The position numbers were made by a program, and so were the translations under genes. The notes under the pieces were generated by a model. The model worked only from the letters and a program-made list of their open reading frames with translations. It searched no databases and had not been told where the DNA came from. Positions 6,048-13,473 of a stretch of 24,484 nt of DNA are shown in pieces; positions within the stretch are counted from its first letter, which is position 1, and every line of letters begins with the position of its first letter. Source of the stretch: a virus; IMG/VR virus record IMGVR_UViG_3300048590_001334, positions 1 through 24,484 of that record; one strand, written 5' to 3'.

Positions 6048-6279
6048 AGATCATCTCCTCTTGGGGGTTGGGTTCGTAGGCGGTCTTCAGGATGAACTGC
6101 TTGAGCTTCTTGTCGAACATGTAGACCACCTTGAGCTTCCGACCTGCGTTTATATTTGATTTTAAAGGAGATTGTTCAATCTGTCGGGTCTTTTACGGGA
6201 GGGAGGAAGGGGTGTCGATTACAGGGATCTCTCTAGGTCGCTCAGGTAGCTTGAGCAGCTCGACGAGCTGAGTTTTCAC
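6016..6279 (-). pseudogene. Toxin-gene remnant downstream of the phd-type antitoxin
   Basis: A GTG at 6279 overlaps the antitoxin stop (GTGA) and opens a 28-codon frame that stops at TAA 6195-6193. In the same frame, coding resumes to TGA 6018-6016 with G-R-K-L-K-V-V-Y-M-F-D near its middle and an F-I-L-K-T-A-Y-E-P strand. That is the kind of C-terminal hairpin seen in BrnT/RelE-like toxins. The total span (86 or so sense codons) suits a small toxin. I read it as an inactivated toxin. Whether the two halves come from one gene, and which family, is uncertain. Confidence 0.4.
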
Positions 6280-6554
6280 GTGGCGGCGTCCTTCTTTGCC
6301 CGAGCACGGGCGCGAAGGCGGCCTGCGGCCTCGCTGGGCTCGACCATGCTGCCTTGCCCTTCGAGCGCCTGCGACATACCGAGCAACCGGCGCTGCAGGG
6401 AGAGGATTTCGTTTTGCATGGAGGCGTAGAGGTCTTCTCGCATGAGGATGAGGGCTTCCCCGGAGCGGCGGTTGATGCGGATGGGCTCCGTGGCGGCGAG
6501 GTCGAGATAGTCTTTCAGCTCGGCTTTGAGATTTCGGGCGTTGATGGTTTCCAT
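6276..6554 (-). CDS. Phd/YefM-family antitoxin
   Basis: The product is 92 residues from ATG 6554, with GAGGTG about 9 nt upstream. The N-terminus (METINARNLKAELKDYLD, then EPIRINRRSGEALILMRE) is the Phd/YefM DNA-binding fold. The next segment (YASMQNEILSLQRRL) is helical and would lead into the toxin-binding region; the tail is Ala/Arg-rich. Phd proteins neutralise Doc- or RelE/YoeB-type toxins. Only a broken frame overlaps its stop, so it seems orphaned. It lies 118 bp downstream of vapC on the same strand and may be co-transcribed. Confidence 0.8.
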   Translation of the reverse strand: METINARNLKAELKDYLDLAATEPIRINRRSGEALILMREDLYASMQNEILSLQRRLLGMSQALEGQGSMVEPSEAAGRLRARARAKKDAAT

Positions 6555-6672
6555 GGGGAGGGCACCTCGGGAGTTTTCTGCTCGCAGGAAGGCGTCAATC
6601 GTCTTAGCCCTTTGCCGCCAAGCCGCAGTCGTGCTGGTGGGCAGTTTGGCGAAGCTTTCGCAGCATCTCTCG

Positions 6673-7068
6673 TCACCATGTCTGGACCCTGAGGCCTGGC
6701 ACGCGAGTGAATTCTTTGGTGTTGCGGGTTATGACTGCCACGTCGTGCGCCAGGGCGATCGAGGCGATGAGCAGATCGTTGGTTCCTATCGGCGTTCCAG
6801 CGCGCGCAAGCAGCGCACGGTTGGTGCCGTAAAACTCGGCTGCTTTGTCGTCGAAGGGGAGGCTTTCGAAGCTGGCAAAAAATCGTTCGAGTTTGTCGAG
6901 GTTGTCAGCGACACGCTGGCTGCGCCGCGCGCCATAGAGGAGTTCCGCCTTGACGACACTGCACAGCAGCAGCTCCCGCGGCTTTGCCTGTGCGAATTTC
7001 TGGACGACCTCCTGCTCGCCTTTGTGCAGGTAGGCGATGCAGGTGTTGGTGTCGAGGATACGCCTCAC
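6673..7068 (-). CDS. vapC: VapC PIN-domain ribonuclease toxin
   Basis: The product is 131 residues from GTG 7068, which overlaps the vapB stop as GTGA; a longer upstream frame is only a shadow of vapB. PIN acidic residues are in place: D in RRILDTNTCIAYL, E in VVKAELLYGA, and D in GTPIGTNDLLIASIALAHD, followed by AVITRNTKEFTRVPGL. This is the standard VapC arrangement (Mg-dependent RNase cutting tRNA or rRNA). Length matches the family. It appears intact and paired with the immediately upstream antitoxin. Confidence 0.92.
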   Translation of the reverse strand: MRRILDTNTCIAYLHKGEQEVVQKFAQAKPRELLLCSVVKAELLYGARRSQRVADNLDKLERFFASFESLPFDDKAAEFYGTNRALLARAGTPIGTNDLLIASIALAHDVAVITRNTKEFTRVPGLRVQTW

Positions 7069-7292
7069 GAGTCTCCCCAATCGCGCTCTTGCGGGGGCAG
7101 GTCTTCGATTTCTGGAAAGTCGCCTTCCCAGCTGCCGGCCAAGTCGAAGAAGCCCAGCGGCCACTGGTCGCTGCCGACTTCCTTGCGCACGAGCTCGGCG
7201 ATGAAGGCCGAGATGCTCTGGCCGCGGCGCGAGGCTTCCTTGCGGACTTTGCCCTCGAGTTCGTCGGGCACGTAGATGTTCAGTTGGGCCAT
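7065..7292 (-). CDS. vapB: VapB-type ribbon-helix-helix antitoxin
   Basis: The product is 75 residues from ATG 7292. The N-terminal MAQLNIYVPDELEGKVRKEA and RGQSISAFIAELVRKEV form an RHH DNA-binding dimer unit. The C-terminus (GFFDLAGSWEGDFPEIEDLP) is acidic with aromatic residues, typical of the segment that threads into the VapC active site. It precedes and overlaps vapC by 4 nt. An inverted repeat at 7321-7339, about 30 bp upstream, is the probable operator. Confidence 0.88.
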   Translation of the reverse strand: MAQLNIYVPDELEGKVRKEASRRGQSISAFIAELVRKEVGSDQWPLGFFDLAGSWEGDFPEIEDLPPQERDWGDS

Positions 7293-7320
7293 CGGGTTTC
7301 TCTCTTCACTCCAGGATGAC

Positions 7321-7339
7321 GAGTATATATATCATACTC
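7321..7339 (-). promoter_or_regulatory. Candidate vapBC operator
   Basis: GAGTA-TATATATCA-TACTC is a 5-bp inverted repeat around a very AT-rich core that can also supply the -10. It lies 29 bp upstream of vapB. RHH antitoxins bind such short palindromes cooperatively. Confidence 0.45.
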
Positions 7340-7468
7340 TATACACTTGTCGGCACGAGAGTGAATCCGCTTGAGGTGATTCTGGCGTGATGGCAGACAG
7401 ATCCGTCTGATTTCTTTTCAAAAAACAAATAGTTAACCAGGCGCTAAAGACTTTTGGCGAATTTTCCG

Positions 7469-7483
7469 ATATACGTTGTATAT
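7469..7483 (+). promoter_or_regulatory. Candidate operator upstream of the RHH/PIN module
   Basis: ATATAC-GTT-GTATAT is a perfect 6-bp inverted repeat with a 3-nt centre, 45 bp before the antitoxin start. TATATAC-like sequences recur upstream of other modules in the island (9059-9065, 9096-9102). Confidence 0.45.
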
Positions 7484-7528
7484 ACCTTCCCTCAAACGAG
7501 GGTTGGTCGGGGAAGGGAGAGCTGGTTC

Positions 7529-7972
7529 ATGAGCCGTAAATCCGAGGTGCAGCCCATCCGCGTAACGCCTGAGGAGAAGCGTCTCATCGCTTTGGGGGCC
7601 AAGCTGCGCGGTGTCAGCATGAGCGCGCTGCTCGTGCAGGCCGCCGTCAAGGAGGCGCGTGCTCTTATTGAGCAGGAGATTACCCGTCAGGCGGAGACCA
7701 AGAAAAAGCTTGGCGGACTGGTCTCTCCCGTCTCCTCCGACGAGGAGAAGCTGAAGTTTATCGCTGAGGGTTGGGGCGTTTCCGTTGGCGACCTGAAAAA
7801 GCATCGCCATCAGCCGGCAAGTGACAAGACGCAGCGCAAAGCCGTGCTCGACGACCTCTACGCTTGGTCGAGGTCCTTTGCGGCCGACCTCGAGCAGCAG
7901 TTTGGCTCGATCCCGACTGACGACTCGGAGCTTGCCGCTTACATCGACAGAGTGAAGAAAGCCCGCGCATGA
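7529..7972 (+). CDS. RHH-type antitoxin of a PIN-toxin module
   Basis: The product is 147 residues from ATG 7529, chosen because GGAAGGGAGA sits 8 nt upstream; an open frame extends to 7454 but overlaps the putative operator. Residues about 8-45 (VQPIRVTPEEKRLIALGAK, then GVSMSALLVQAAVKEA) look like a ribbon-helix-helix of the DUF1778/CopG sort. The rest is charged and helical, with WGVSVGDLKKH and AWSRSFAADLEQQFGS segments. It overlaps the following PIN gene by 4 nt (ATGA), the usual antitoxin-toxin coupling. The partner toxin is frameshifted, so it may be an orphan. Confidence 0.7.
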   Translation: MSRKSEVQPIRVTPEEKRLIALGAKLRGVSMSALLVQAAVKEARALIEQEITRQAETKKKLGGLVSPVSSDEEKLKFIAEGWGVSVGDLKKHRHQPASDKTQRKAVLDDLYAWSRSFAADLEQQFGSIPTDDSELAAYIDRVKKARA

Positions 7973-8506
7973 CGACGGGGCGCCCGCGCGTTGTCATCGA
8001 CACAAACATCTTGATCGCCGCCGCCGGAAACCTGGCAGCGTTTGCCGCTGGGAATGCCCAGATTTCGGTTGCCTCGAAGGTTCTCATCGCGGCTTTGAAA
8101 GGTGAGGTCGAGGTCTTTGTCTGTCCGGGCATCAGGGACGAGTACCGAGAGAAGATGGCGAGCGATTCCTATATGCCTCGCCTCAAGGGCAGGATGCCGC
8201 CGCTGTGGATGATCGACTTCCTGCTCACGGCGTCGATTGACGCCGCTCGATCCGGCGCTGGGAGATGGGCAGTGGACGCGTGACCCTGATGACGCGATTT
8301 TCCTGGCTGCGGCGGCCCGCTACGATGCCACCCTCATCACAAGTAACCTCGCCGACTATCCGGAAGATGGGCGCGGTGGCATCGAGGTTCTGCACGCGGG
8401 ACAGTTTCTTGGAAAGTTCCCGAAGCTGAAGGAGGCCACCGACTGCTGCTCCAACGGCTGCTGCCCTGGTGTGCGGCGTTGCCGCACCCACGGCGGTGGT
8501 GAGTAG
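7969..8506 (+). pseudogene. PIN-domain toxin (COG1569-like) broken by a frameshift
   Basis: From ATG 7969 the frame encodes a PIN N-terminus (RPRVVIDTNILIAAAG, then EVFVCPGIRDEYREKM) but stops at 8283. The C-terminal PIN half (RDPDDAIFLAAAARYDATLITSNLADYPE) continues in the +1 frame from about 8237 to 8506. The two frames are both open over 8213-8283, so one single-base change in that interval separates them. The late acidic residues needed for metal binding are in the displaced frame. Either the toxin is inactive, or a sequencing error or programmed shift is involved. The tail after the PIN fold (Cys-rich, ...DCCSNGCCPG...) is unusual. Confidence 0.75.
8170..8205. repeat. 36-bp segment shared with 5740-5775
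   Basis: Identical to 5740-5775 except for one A/G difference. Here it is in the sense frame of the PIN toxin (MPRLKGRMPPL); at 5740 it is out of context, so this copy is the original. Confidence 0.8.
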
Positions 8507-8519
8507 GCCGATGCTTAAT

Positions 8520-9026
8520 TCAGCGACGCTCCTTGGGGCGGCCTCCCCGCATGTCGTCGATCATCTCGTCGACGGCTTGGCCGGGCTCGAGGGGCTCGAC
8601 CTTTCCGGCCCACTCGGCGAGGTGGCCGTTTCTTGCGGTCTCGCCCTCCTCTGCGAGCGTGTGCTTGTCGCCGAGCTGGGTCGCTTGGCGCTCACTGGCA
8701 CGCCTTAGACGGATGTACTCGGTAACGGCCATCTTGATGAAGCTCTGGTAGCCGATGTTGAGGCGCCTTGCCTCTTCCTTGGCGTTGGCTAGCAGCGACT
8801 CTGGCCACTTCATATAGATGGCCACCAGGGGCTCGTCGCTTTTGGGCCGGCCGCCGGCGTGACGCTTGGCGAGGTTTTCTTTGACCTGCTGGTCGATCTC
8901 GTGGAGCTGGGAAAGCTCGTCGCCTTGGGGAGCCACCCAGTCGTTTTGACGTTGGGCTCGAAAGTCATCTTCGAGTGCTTTGGCCTCGGCGAGGTCAGCT
9001 TCTTTCTTGGGCATGTCGTTTGTCAT
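8520..9026 (-). CDS. Orphan BrnA/CopG-like antitoxin
   Basis: The product is 168 residues from ATG 9026 (AGAGAGGGG 6 nt upstream; ATG 9029 and GTG 9032 are too close to it). A charged, helical N-terminus (KEADLAEAKALEDDFRAQR) leads to an RHH-like region at about residues 70-110 (AIYMKWPESLLANAKEEA, then NIGYQSFIKMAVTEYIRLR). The GYQSFIKMAV helix parallels GYQPYLRMVL in the antitoxin at 5739. The acidic C-terminus could be a toxin-binding arm. No toxin adjoins it on either side. Upstream GTATATAC (9058-9065) may be its operator. Confidence 0.65.
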   Translation of the reverse strand: MTNDMPKKEADLAEAKALEDDFRAQRQNDWVAPQGDELSQLHEIDQQVKENLAKRHAGGRPKSDEPLVAIYMKWPESLLANAKEEARRLNIGYQSFIKMAVTEYIRLRRASERQATQLGDKHTLAEEGETARNGHLAEWAGKVEPLEPGQAVDEMIDDMRGGRPKERR

Positions 9027-9486
9027 CATCACCCCCTCTCTGGCGGCGGCATGTTTTGTATATACTTTAGCTCAGGCCAGCCCTTTTATCAAAAATATAT
9101 ACGAAACCAGCCCTCCTCCCGGCTCAGGCCGTAAGTCCGCAAAATTTTTCATTCTCTAGGGAGGGGGCGCGGCGCCGCCGGCACCGCAATAGGTGGGTTT
9201 CGAAGGACCCGTTTGCCGACTTTGTAAGCACATTCCTTGAAGCCTTCCGCATCATGGCAAAACCACTAAATCTTTCTCATTTCGTCTGCTATCTTAGCTG
9301 GATAGGTCCATTTTCCGCCAGAAGTCGTTGCCGCGCGCGAGCGGCCTTTGAGCCGCAAGGCTTTCGCGTCTCATCAACGAGGGCCGCCTGCGCCAGTTGA
9401 GTAACCCCCGGTTAAGCGAAACCTCCCACCCTGGGAGAGAGGGGGTGGTTTTGGCGTGGTTTATTCAATGAAAGTAGAGGTCTAGG
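9027..9486. other. Intergenic region between the toxin-antitoxin island and the prophage operon
   Basis: No gene is supported. It contains the palindrome GTATATAC (9058-9065) and a related AATATATACG (9095-9104) near the orphan antitoxin. A perfect 6-bp stem CTCCCA-CCC-TGGGAG lies at 9423-9437. An attachment site might be expected next to an integrase, but no tRNA or duplicated core is visible and the right end of the prophage is outside the window. Confidence 0.5.
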
Positions 9487-11076
9487 GTGCTTACGATCTA
9501 CTACGTGCCGCTTGGTGGCTCAGTCGATGAGATGAAGCACGTCTACCGGGAGCAGGAGGAGCGGCGGCATCCGGGCAAGATGCTGCCGCACCTGGACGAG
9601 CGGATGAACAAGGTGCGGGTGGTTCTCGAAAAGAATACCCCCTTTCGCTCGCTGATGCTGACGGCCGAAGATCGTAGCGTGGTCGTCATCGAAGGGCTCG
9701 ACAGCCTCAAGGTCGACAACGACGTCTTTGTCGAACTCTACGAGAAGCGCAGGAAAGACGGCGTTTACGTGCGGCTTCTGGTCGAAAACATTCTGCTCGA
9801 TCCCAAAGAGCAGGCGACCAACTCATTTTTCGGCGCCATCATGAGCACCCACCGCAAGCGGACGCTTCGAGTAAGGCGGGTGCCAAGCCTTGCCGAGGCC
9901 CACGGCAAGAAGTTTGTGGGCGACATGCAGCGCGAGAGGCGAGAGGGCGCAACCCTGGAGGCCTTGGCAAAGAAGTACAACGTCTCCCAGAGCGCTGCCC
10001 ATCGCTACACGAGAGGCTGCCGGCGGCGCCAGGCGCCGCGGAGTGACGAGTGCGAGCCGGTCGCCTCGCTTGCGAGGCTTGGCGCCCGCGCCGAGACGCC
10101 CGAAGGACGGCTCGAGCAGCTTATCGAGCTTTTTCTGTCCGGCCAAAGAAAGCCGTCCACCGCCAAGCTCTACCGGACGCATCTTGCCACCTACCGCAGC
10201 TTTGCGGCCAGCGTGCTCGAAAGCCCCGTCGACTGTCTCGACAAGTTTACGCTCGAGAGCGCCGTTGCCTTCAAGCAGTACCGAACCGAGCTTGGCAAGC
10301 AGCCGGCCACCATCGCCAGCGAGCTGAAGGCCGTCAAAGCCTTCATGCAGTTTTGCTTTGTCGAAGAGGAAATCCCAAAAAATCCTCTTCTGCGGCTTAA
10401 AACCCCCAAAGTCGAGCGCAAGATCCAAACCGAGGCCCTCACAAGAGAGGAGACCGCCAAGGTCATCAACACCGCGCAGGAAATTCTCAAGTCAACGCCG
10501 CCGCTCAACGTCTCGCAGCGCTGGAAGGCCCACCGCGACCTTTTGGCCGTCTACCTCCTGGCCGGCGTCGGCATGCGCCACAGCGGGCTTCTGTCGCTCA
10601 GAAAATGCGATCTTGTCGAGACACGCCGCGGAAAAAGCCTCGCCATCGACAGCAAAGCCAACGCCAATCGCTACACGGTGGGCGTCTCAAAGCCAGTCTC
10701 CGACATGGTCGAAGCCTATATCGATCGCTACTTTGTCGACGCACCCCCCGAAGCCTACCTCTTCTGCGCCTCGCTCGACGACAAGAGTGCCCCCATGACG
10801 ATTGCGGGAAGCTGTCGCCGCATCAGCATTCTTTTCGACAAGGCCGGCATCACGCCGCTTGCTGCCGGGGGAAGCCAGAGAAGAGCTCACAGCCTTAGAG
10901 TCTCCTGGGCCAAGTTTGCCTACGAGATCGGCACGGATATTCGTAAAATTCAGCACAAGATGAATCACGGGGATGTCGAGCAGACCTACGCCTATCTAAA
11001 AATCGACGACGGCGAGGTCGCCATCGACTGGCTGCCGACTGTCCGCCTGCAAACCTCTAGCGGAGCCAGGCTTTGA
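9487..11076 (+). CDS. Tyrosine recombinase (integrase) with a degenerate serine-recombinase-like N-terminal half
   Basis: The product is 529 residues from GTG 9487 (AGTAGAGG 6 nt upstream). Residues about 205-300 form a SAM-like core-binding domain (KPSTAKLYRTHLATYRSFA). Residues about 305-500 form the catalytic domain with R354 (GMRHSG), H458-x-x-R461 (HSLR), H484 (KMNHGD) and the nucleophile at Y491 or Y493, so it should be active. Residues 1-180 are atypical: strand-helix patterns VVVIEGLDSLK...FVELYEKRRKDGVYVRLLVENI, a long basic helix, then an HTH (GATLEALAKKYNVSQSAAHRYTRG). These parallel the resolvase core, E-helix and C-terminal HTH, but lack the catalytic Ser motif. The stop overlaps the next gene start (TTGA), so it is coupled to the packaging operon. 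Confidence 0.85.
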   Translation: MLTIYYVPLGGSVDEMKHVYREQEERRHPGKMLPHLDERMNKVRVVLEKNTPFRSLMLTAEDRSVVVIEGLDSLKVDNDVFVELYEKRRKDGVYVRLLVENILLDPKEQATNSFFGAIMSTHRKRTLRVRRVPSLAEAHGKKFVGDMQRERREGATLEALAKKYNVSQSAAHRYTRGCRRRQAPRSDECEPVASLARLGARAETPEGRLEQLIELFLSGQRKPSTAKLYRTHLATYRSFAASVLESPVDCLDKFTLESAVAFKQYRTELGKQPATIASELKAVKAFMQFCFVEEEIPKNPLLRLKTPKVERKIQTEALTREETAKVINTAQEILKSTPPLNVSQRWKAHRDLLAVYLLAGVGMRHSGLLSLRKCDLVETRRGKSLAIDSKANANRYTVGVSKPVSDMVEAYIDRYFVDAPPEAYLFCASLDDKSAPMTIAGSCRRISILFDKAGITPLAAGGSQRRAHSLRVSWAKFAYEIGTDIRKIQHKMNHGDVEQTYAYLKIDDGEVAIDWLPTVRLQTSSGARL

Positions 11077-11369
11077 AGGAAGATCCGAGAGGAGGAGCAC
11101 TTGAGGCCGAGCAGATCAGGCTTACCAAGGTGAGGGCCGACAAGCTCGAGCTCGAGCTGCTCGAAAAAGAGCGAGAGCTTGTGCCAGTCGACGAGGTGAA
11201 AAAGCTCTGGAAGGCGGCCGTCATGGCTGCCAAGGCCAGGCTTCTTTCGATTCCGCCGTCTTTGGCGCCCACGCTGGCTCTCCTTGGCGAGGCGTCCGAG
11301 GTCGAGGAGGTGCTCACTCGGGCCATCGACGACGCCCTCGGCGAGCTGTCCAGGGGAGAAGTCATTTGA
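11073..11369 (+). CDS. Phage terminase small subunit
   Basis: The product is 98 residues from TTG 11073, overlapping the integrase stop as TTGA. The long charged helix EQIRLTKVRADKLELELLEKERELVPVDEV followed by KLWKAAVMAAKARLLSIP is typical of Nu1-like small terminase C-terminal regions, which oligomerise and contact the large subunit. No clear N-terminal DNA-binding HTH is present, so the protein is short for a lambda gpNu1 (181 residues). It directly precedes the large subunit with a TTGA overlap. Confidence 0.75.
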   Translation: MKEDPRGGALEAEQIRLTKVRADKLELELLEKERELVPVDEVKKLWKAAVMAAKARLLSIPPSLAPTLALLGEASEVEEVLTRAIDDALGELSRGEVI

Positions 11370-13210
11370 GGGCCGAAGGGGAGCTGCTTTCTGTCTTTCG
11401 CGAAGCCTTTGCGCCGCCGCCCAGGCTTTCCATCTCGGATTGGGCCGAGCGCTACCGCGTGCTTTCGGGCGAGGCCTCGGCCTCGCCTGGCCGCTGGCGC
11501 ACCGATGCTGTGCCTTATCTGAGAGGCATCATGGAGGCCGTCAAGGCGCCCGAGGTAAAAGAGGTCATCGTCAAGGCCGCAGCCCAGGTCGGAAAGACCG
11601 AGTTTCTCCTCAACTGCATCGGCTACTACACCCACCAGGAGCCAAGCCCCCAGCTGGTGCTTCTGCCAACGCTTGAGCTGGCTGAGATCTGGAGCAAAGA
11701 CCGGCTTGCCACCATGATTCGCGACGCAAAAGTCCTTGCCAAGATCGTCGAAGACCCCAGGGCCAAGGACTCCTCCAACACCATGCTGCACAAGCGCTTT
11801 GCCGGCGGTCACATCTCGCTGGCCGGCGCCAACTCGCCGGCCTCGCTCTCGTCACGGCCGATCAGGATCGTCTATGCCGACGAGGTCGACCGGATGCCCG
11901 ACTCGGCCGGCTCTGAGGGAAGCCCGCTGGACCTGGCCCGCAAGCGGTCGTCGACCTTCTACAACCGAAAATTCATCGCCGCCAGCTCGCCCTCGCGGGA
12001 GCGCCGGACCTCCAAGATAAACCGCCTCTACGAGGCCTCAAGACGGCACGTCTTCGAGCTGCCCTGTCCCCACTGCAAGGCCTTTATCGTCCTCGAGTGG
12101 GAGGGGGTCGTCTGGGAGGACGCCAGGACTGAGACGGCCTTCTACCGCTGCCAGGAGTGCGCAGGCGCCATTCACGACGGCCACAAGCTTGTGGCGCTCA
12201 AAGCCGGCCGCTGGCGCTGTCTTGACCCAGAGAGGCGGGGGACAAGTGTCGGCTTTCACGTCTCGGCCCTCTACTCGCCGTGGGTCTCCTTTGGCGAGAC
12301 GGCAGGCGAGTACATGGCGGCGCAAAGAGACACCGAGAAGATGAAGGTCTTCTACAACACCTTTCTCGGCGAGCCCTACGAGGACGAGGTCGACACGGTG
12401 GCCGGCAGTCTGCTTTCTGCCAGAGCCGAAGACTACGCGGCCGAGGTGCCGGCAGGAGTCAGGGTGCTTGTCCTCGGAGTCGACGTCCAAGACGACCGGC
12501 TCGAGGCCCACGTCATCGGCTACGGCGAAGACTGGGAGGCCTGGGTCATCGGCTATTATGTCTTTTGGGGGGACGTCGCCACAGACAGCCCCTGGGCTCA
12601 GCTTGACGAGCTTAGGGCAAAAGAGTTTCGCCACGAGTGGGGCTTTCCGGTCCGCGTCGTGGCAACCGCCGTCGACGCGGGCGACAACACCAAGATCGTC
12701 TACGACTACGTGCGCGGCAAGACCGGCCAGAGGGTCTTTGCCATAAAAGGTATGCGCGGCACGGGAAGGCCAGTCGTCGGTGCGCCGACCAGGCGCAAAA
12801 GCCCCTCTGACGGGCGCGAGGTGGTGCTTTATCCGCTTGGCGTCGACGAGGGGAAGACTCTCCTCTACCAGAGGCTCAAGCTTTCAGACCCAGGCCCCGG
12901 CTACATACATTTCCCCGTGGCGCTTTCTGGTGATTACTATAAACAGCTTACCTCAGAACGCGTGAAGATCACTTACCAAAATGGCCACCCCGTCAAGGTG
13001 TGGGAGCTGCCGCGGCACCGTCGCAACGAAGCTCTCGACACGGCCGTCTACGCGCACGCGGCCGCCGTCATCCTCAACCCGCTTTTTCGCGAGATCACCC
13101 AGAGGATGGAGCGCCTGAGAGACGCCCACGGCAAGGCGAGCGAGAAAAAAAAGGTCCTCCTCAAGAAGCGGCCAAGTGGCGTCGGCTTTGTGAACGCCTG
13201 GAGAAACTAG
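11366..13210 (+). CDS. Phage terminase large subunit, lambda GpA type
   Basis: The product is 614 residues from TTG 11366 (TTGA overlap). The order matches the GpA family: an adaptor segment (LSISDWAERYR, GRWRTDAVPYLRGIM); ATPase Walker A at about residues 73-79 (AQVGKTE) and Walker B at about 168-174 (IVYADEVDR); coupling motif near IAASSPS; a Cys4 zinc ribbon (C234, C237, C262, C265); then the nuclease domain starting at VLVLGVDVQDDRLE (about 357-370), with VDAGDN further on. It drives DNA translocation into proheads and cuts the concatemer. Full length for the family. Confidence 0.95.
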   Translation: MRAEGELLSVFREAFAPPPRLSISDWAERYRVLSGEASASPGRWRTDAVPYLRGIMEAVKAPEVKEVIVKAAAQVGKTEFLLNCIGYYTHQEPSPQLVLLPTLELAEIWSKDRLATMIRDAKVLAKIVEDPRAKDSSNTMLHKRFAGGHISLAGANSPASLSSRPIRIVYADEVDRMPDSAGSEGSPLDLARKRSSTFYNRKFIAASSPSRERRTSKINRLYEASRRHVFELPCPHCKAFIVLEWEGVVWEDARTETAFYRCQECAGAIHDGHKLVALKAGRWRCLDPERRGTSVGFHVSALYSPWVSFGETAGEYMAAQRDTEKMKVFYNTFLGEPYEDEVDTVAGSLLSARAEDYAAEVPAGVRVLVLGVDVQDDRLEAHVIGYGEDWEAWVIGYYVFWGDVATDSPWAQLDELRAKEFRHEWGFPVRVVATAVDAGDNTKIVYDYVRGKTGQRVFAIKGMRGTGRPVVGAPTRRKSPSDGREVVLYPLGVDEGKTLLYQRLKLSDPGPGYIHFPVALSGDYYKQLTSERVKITYQNGHPVKVWELPRHRRNEALDTAVYAHAAAVILNPLFREITQRMERLRDAHGKASEKKKVLLKKRPSGVGFVNAWRN

Positions 13211-13467
13211 TGGAAGAGGTCAAAGAGGCGCTCGAGCGCGCTCGTGAGATTTCGCGCGCCATCGACGCTACGATTGCAGGCCGCGTCGGCAGCGACGTCT
13301 CCTCCTTTGAGATCGAGACCAACCTCGGAAAGCGCCGGCTCGACAAGATCCCGCTCAAAGAACTTCTCGAGGCTCGCACCTACTACCAAAAAGAGATAGC
13401 TCGGCTCGAAGCGCGCGTCAGACGCGGTGATCTGCCGTCTGCCCGCCAAGTCCTCGTGAGGTTTTAA
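13210..13467 (+). CDS. gpW-like head-tail connector
   Basis: The product is 85 residues from GTG 13210, overlapping the terminase stop by one base (TAGTG). It has a helical N-terminus (VKEALERAREISRAI), a short beta hairpin (EIETNLGKRRLDKIP) and a second helix (LKELLEARTYYQKEIARLEARVR). This is the helix-hairpin-helix layout of lambda gpW, which plugs the portal after packaging. The position between large terminase and portal is also that of gpW. The call rests on layout and context. Confidence 0.75.
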   Translation: MEEVKEALERAREISRAIDATIAGRVGSDVSSFEIETNLGKRRLDKIPLKELLEARTYYQKEIARLEARVRRGDLPSARQVLVRF

Positions 13468-13473
13468 AGACAC

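Noticed and set aside
1-9486. DGR reverse transcriptase and template repeat inside the window
   Set aside because: No polymerase motif (such as YxDD) and no second copy of the 1191-1325 region was seen on either strand.
9027-9486. tRNA gene or attachment site beside the integrase
   Set aside because: No cloverleaf-forming sequence was found, and a direct-repeat core cannot be identified without the other prophage end.
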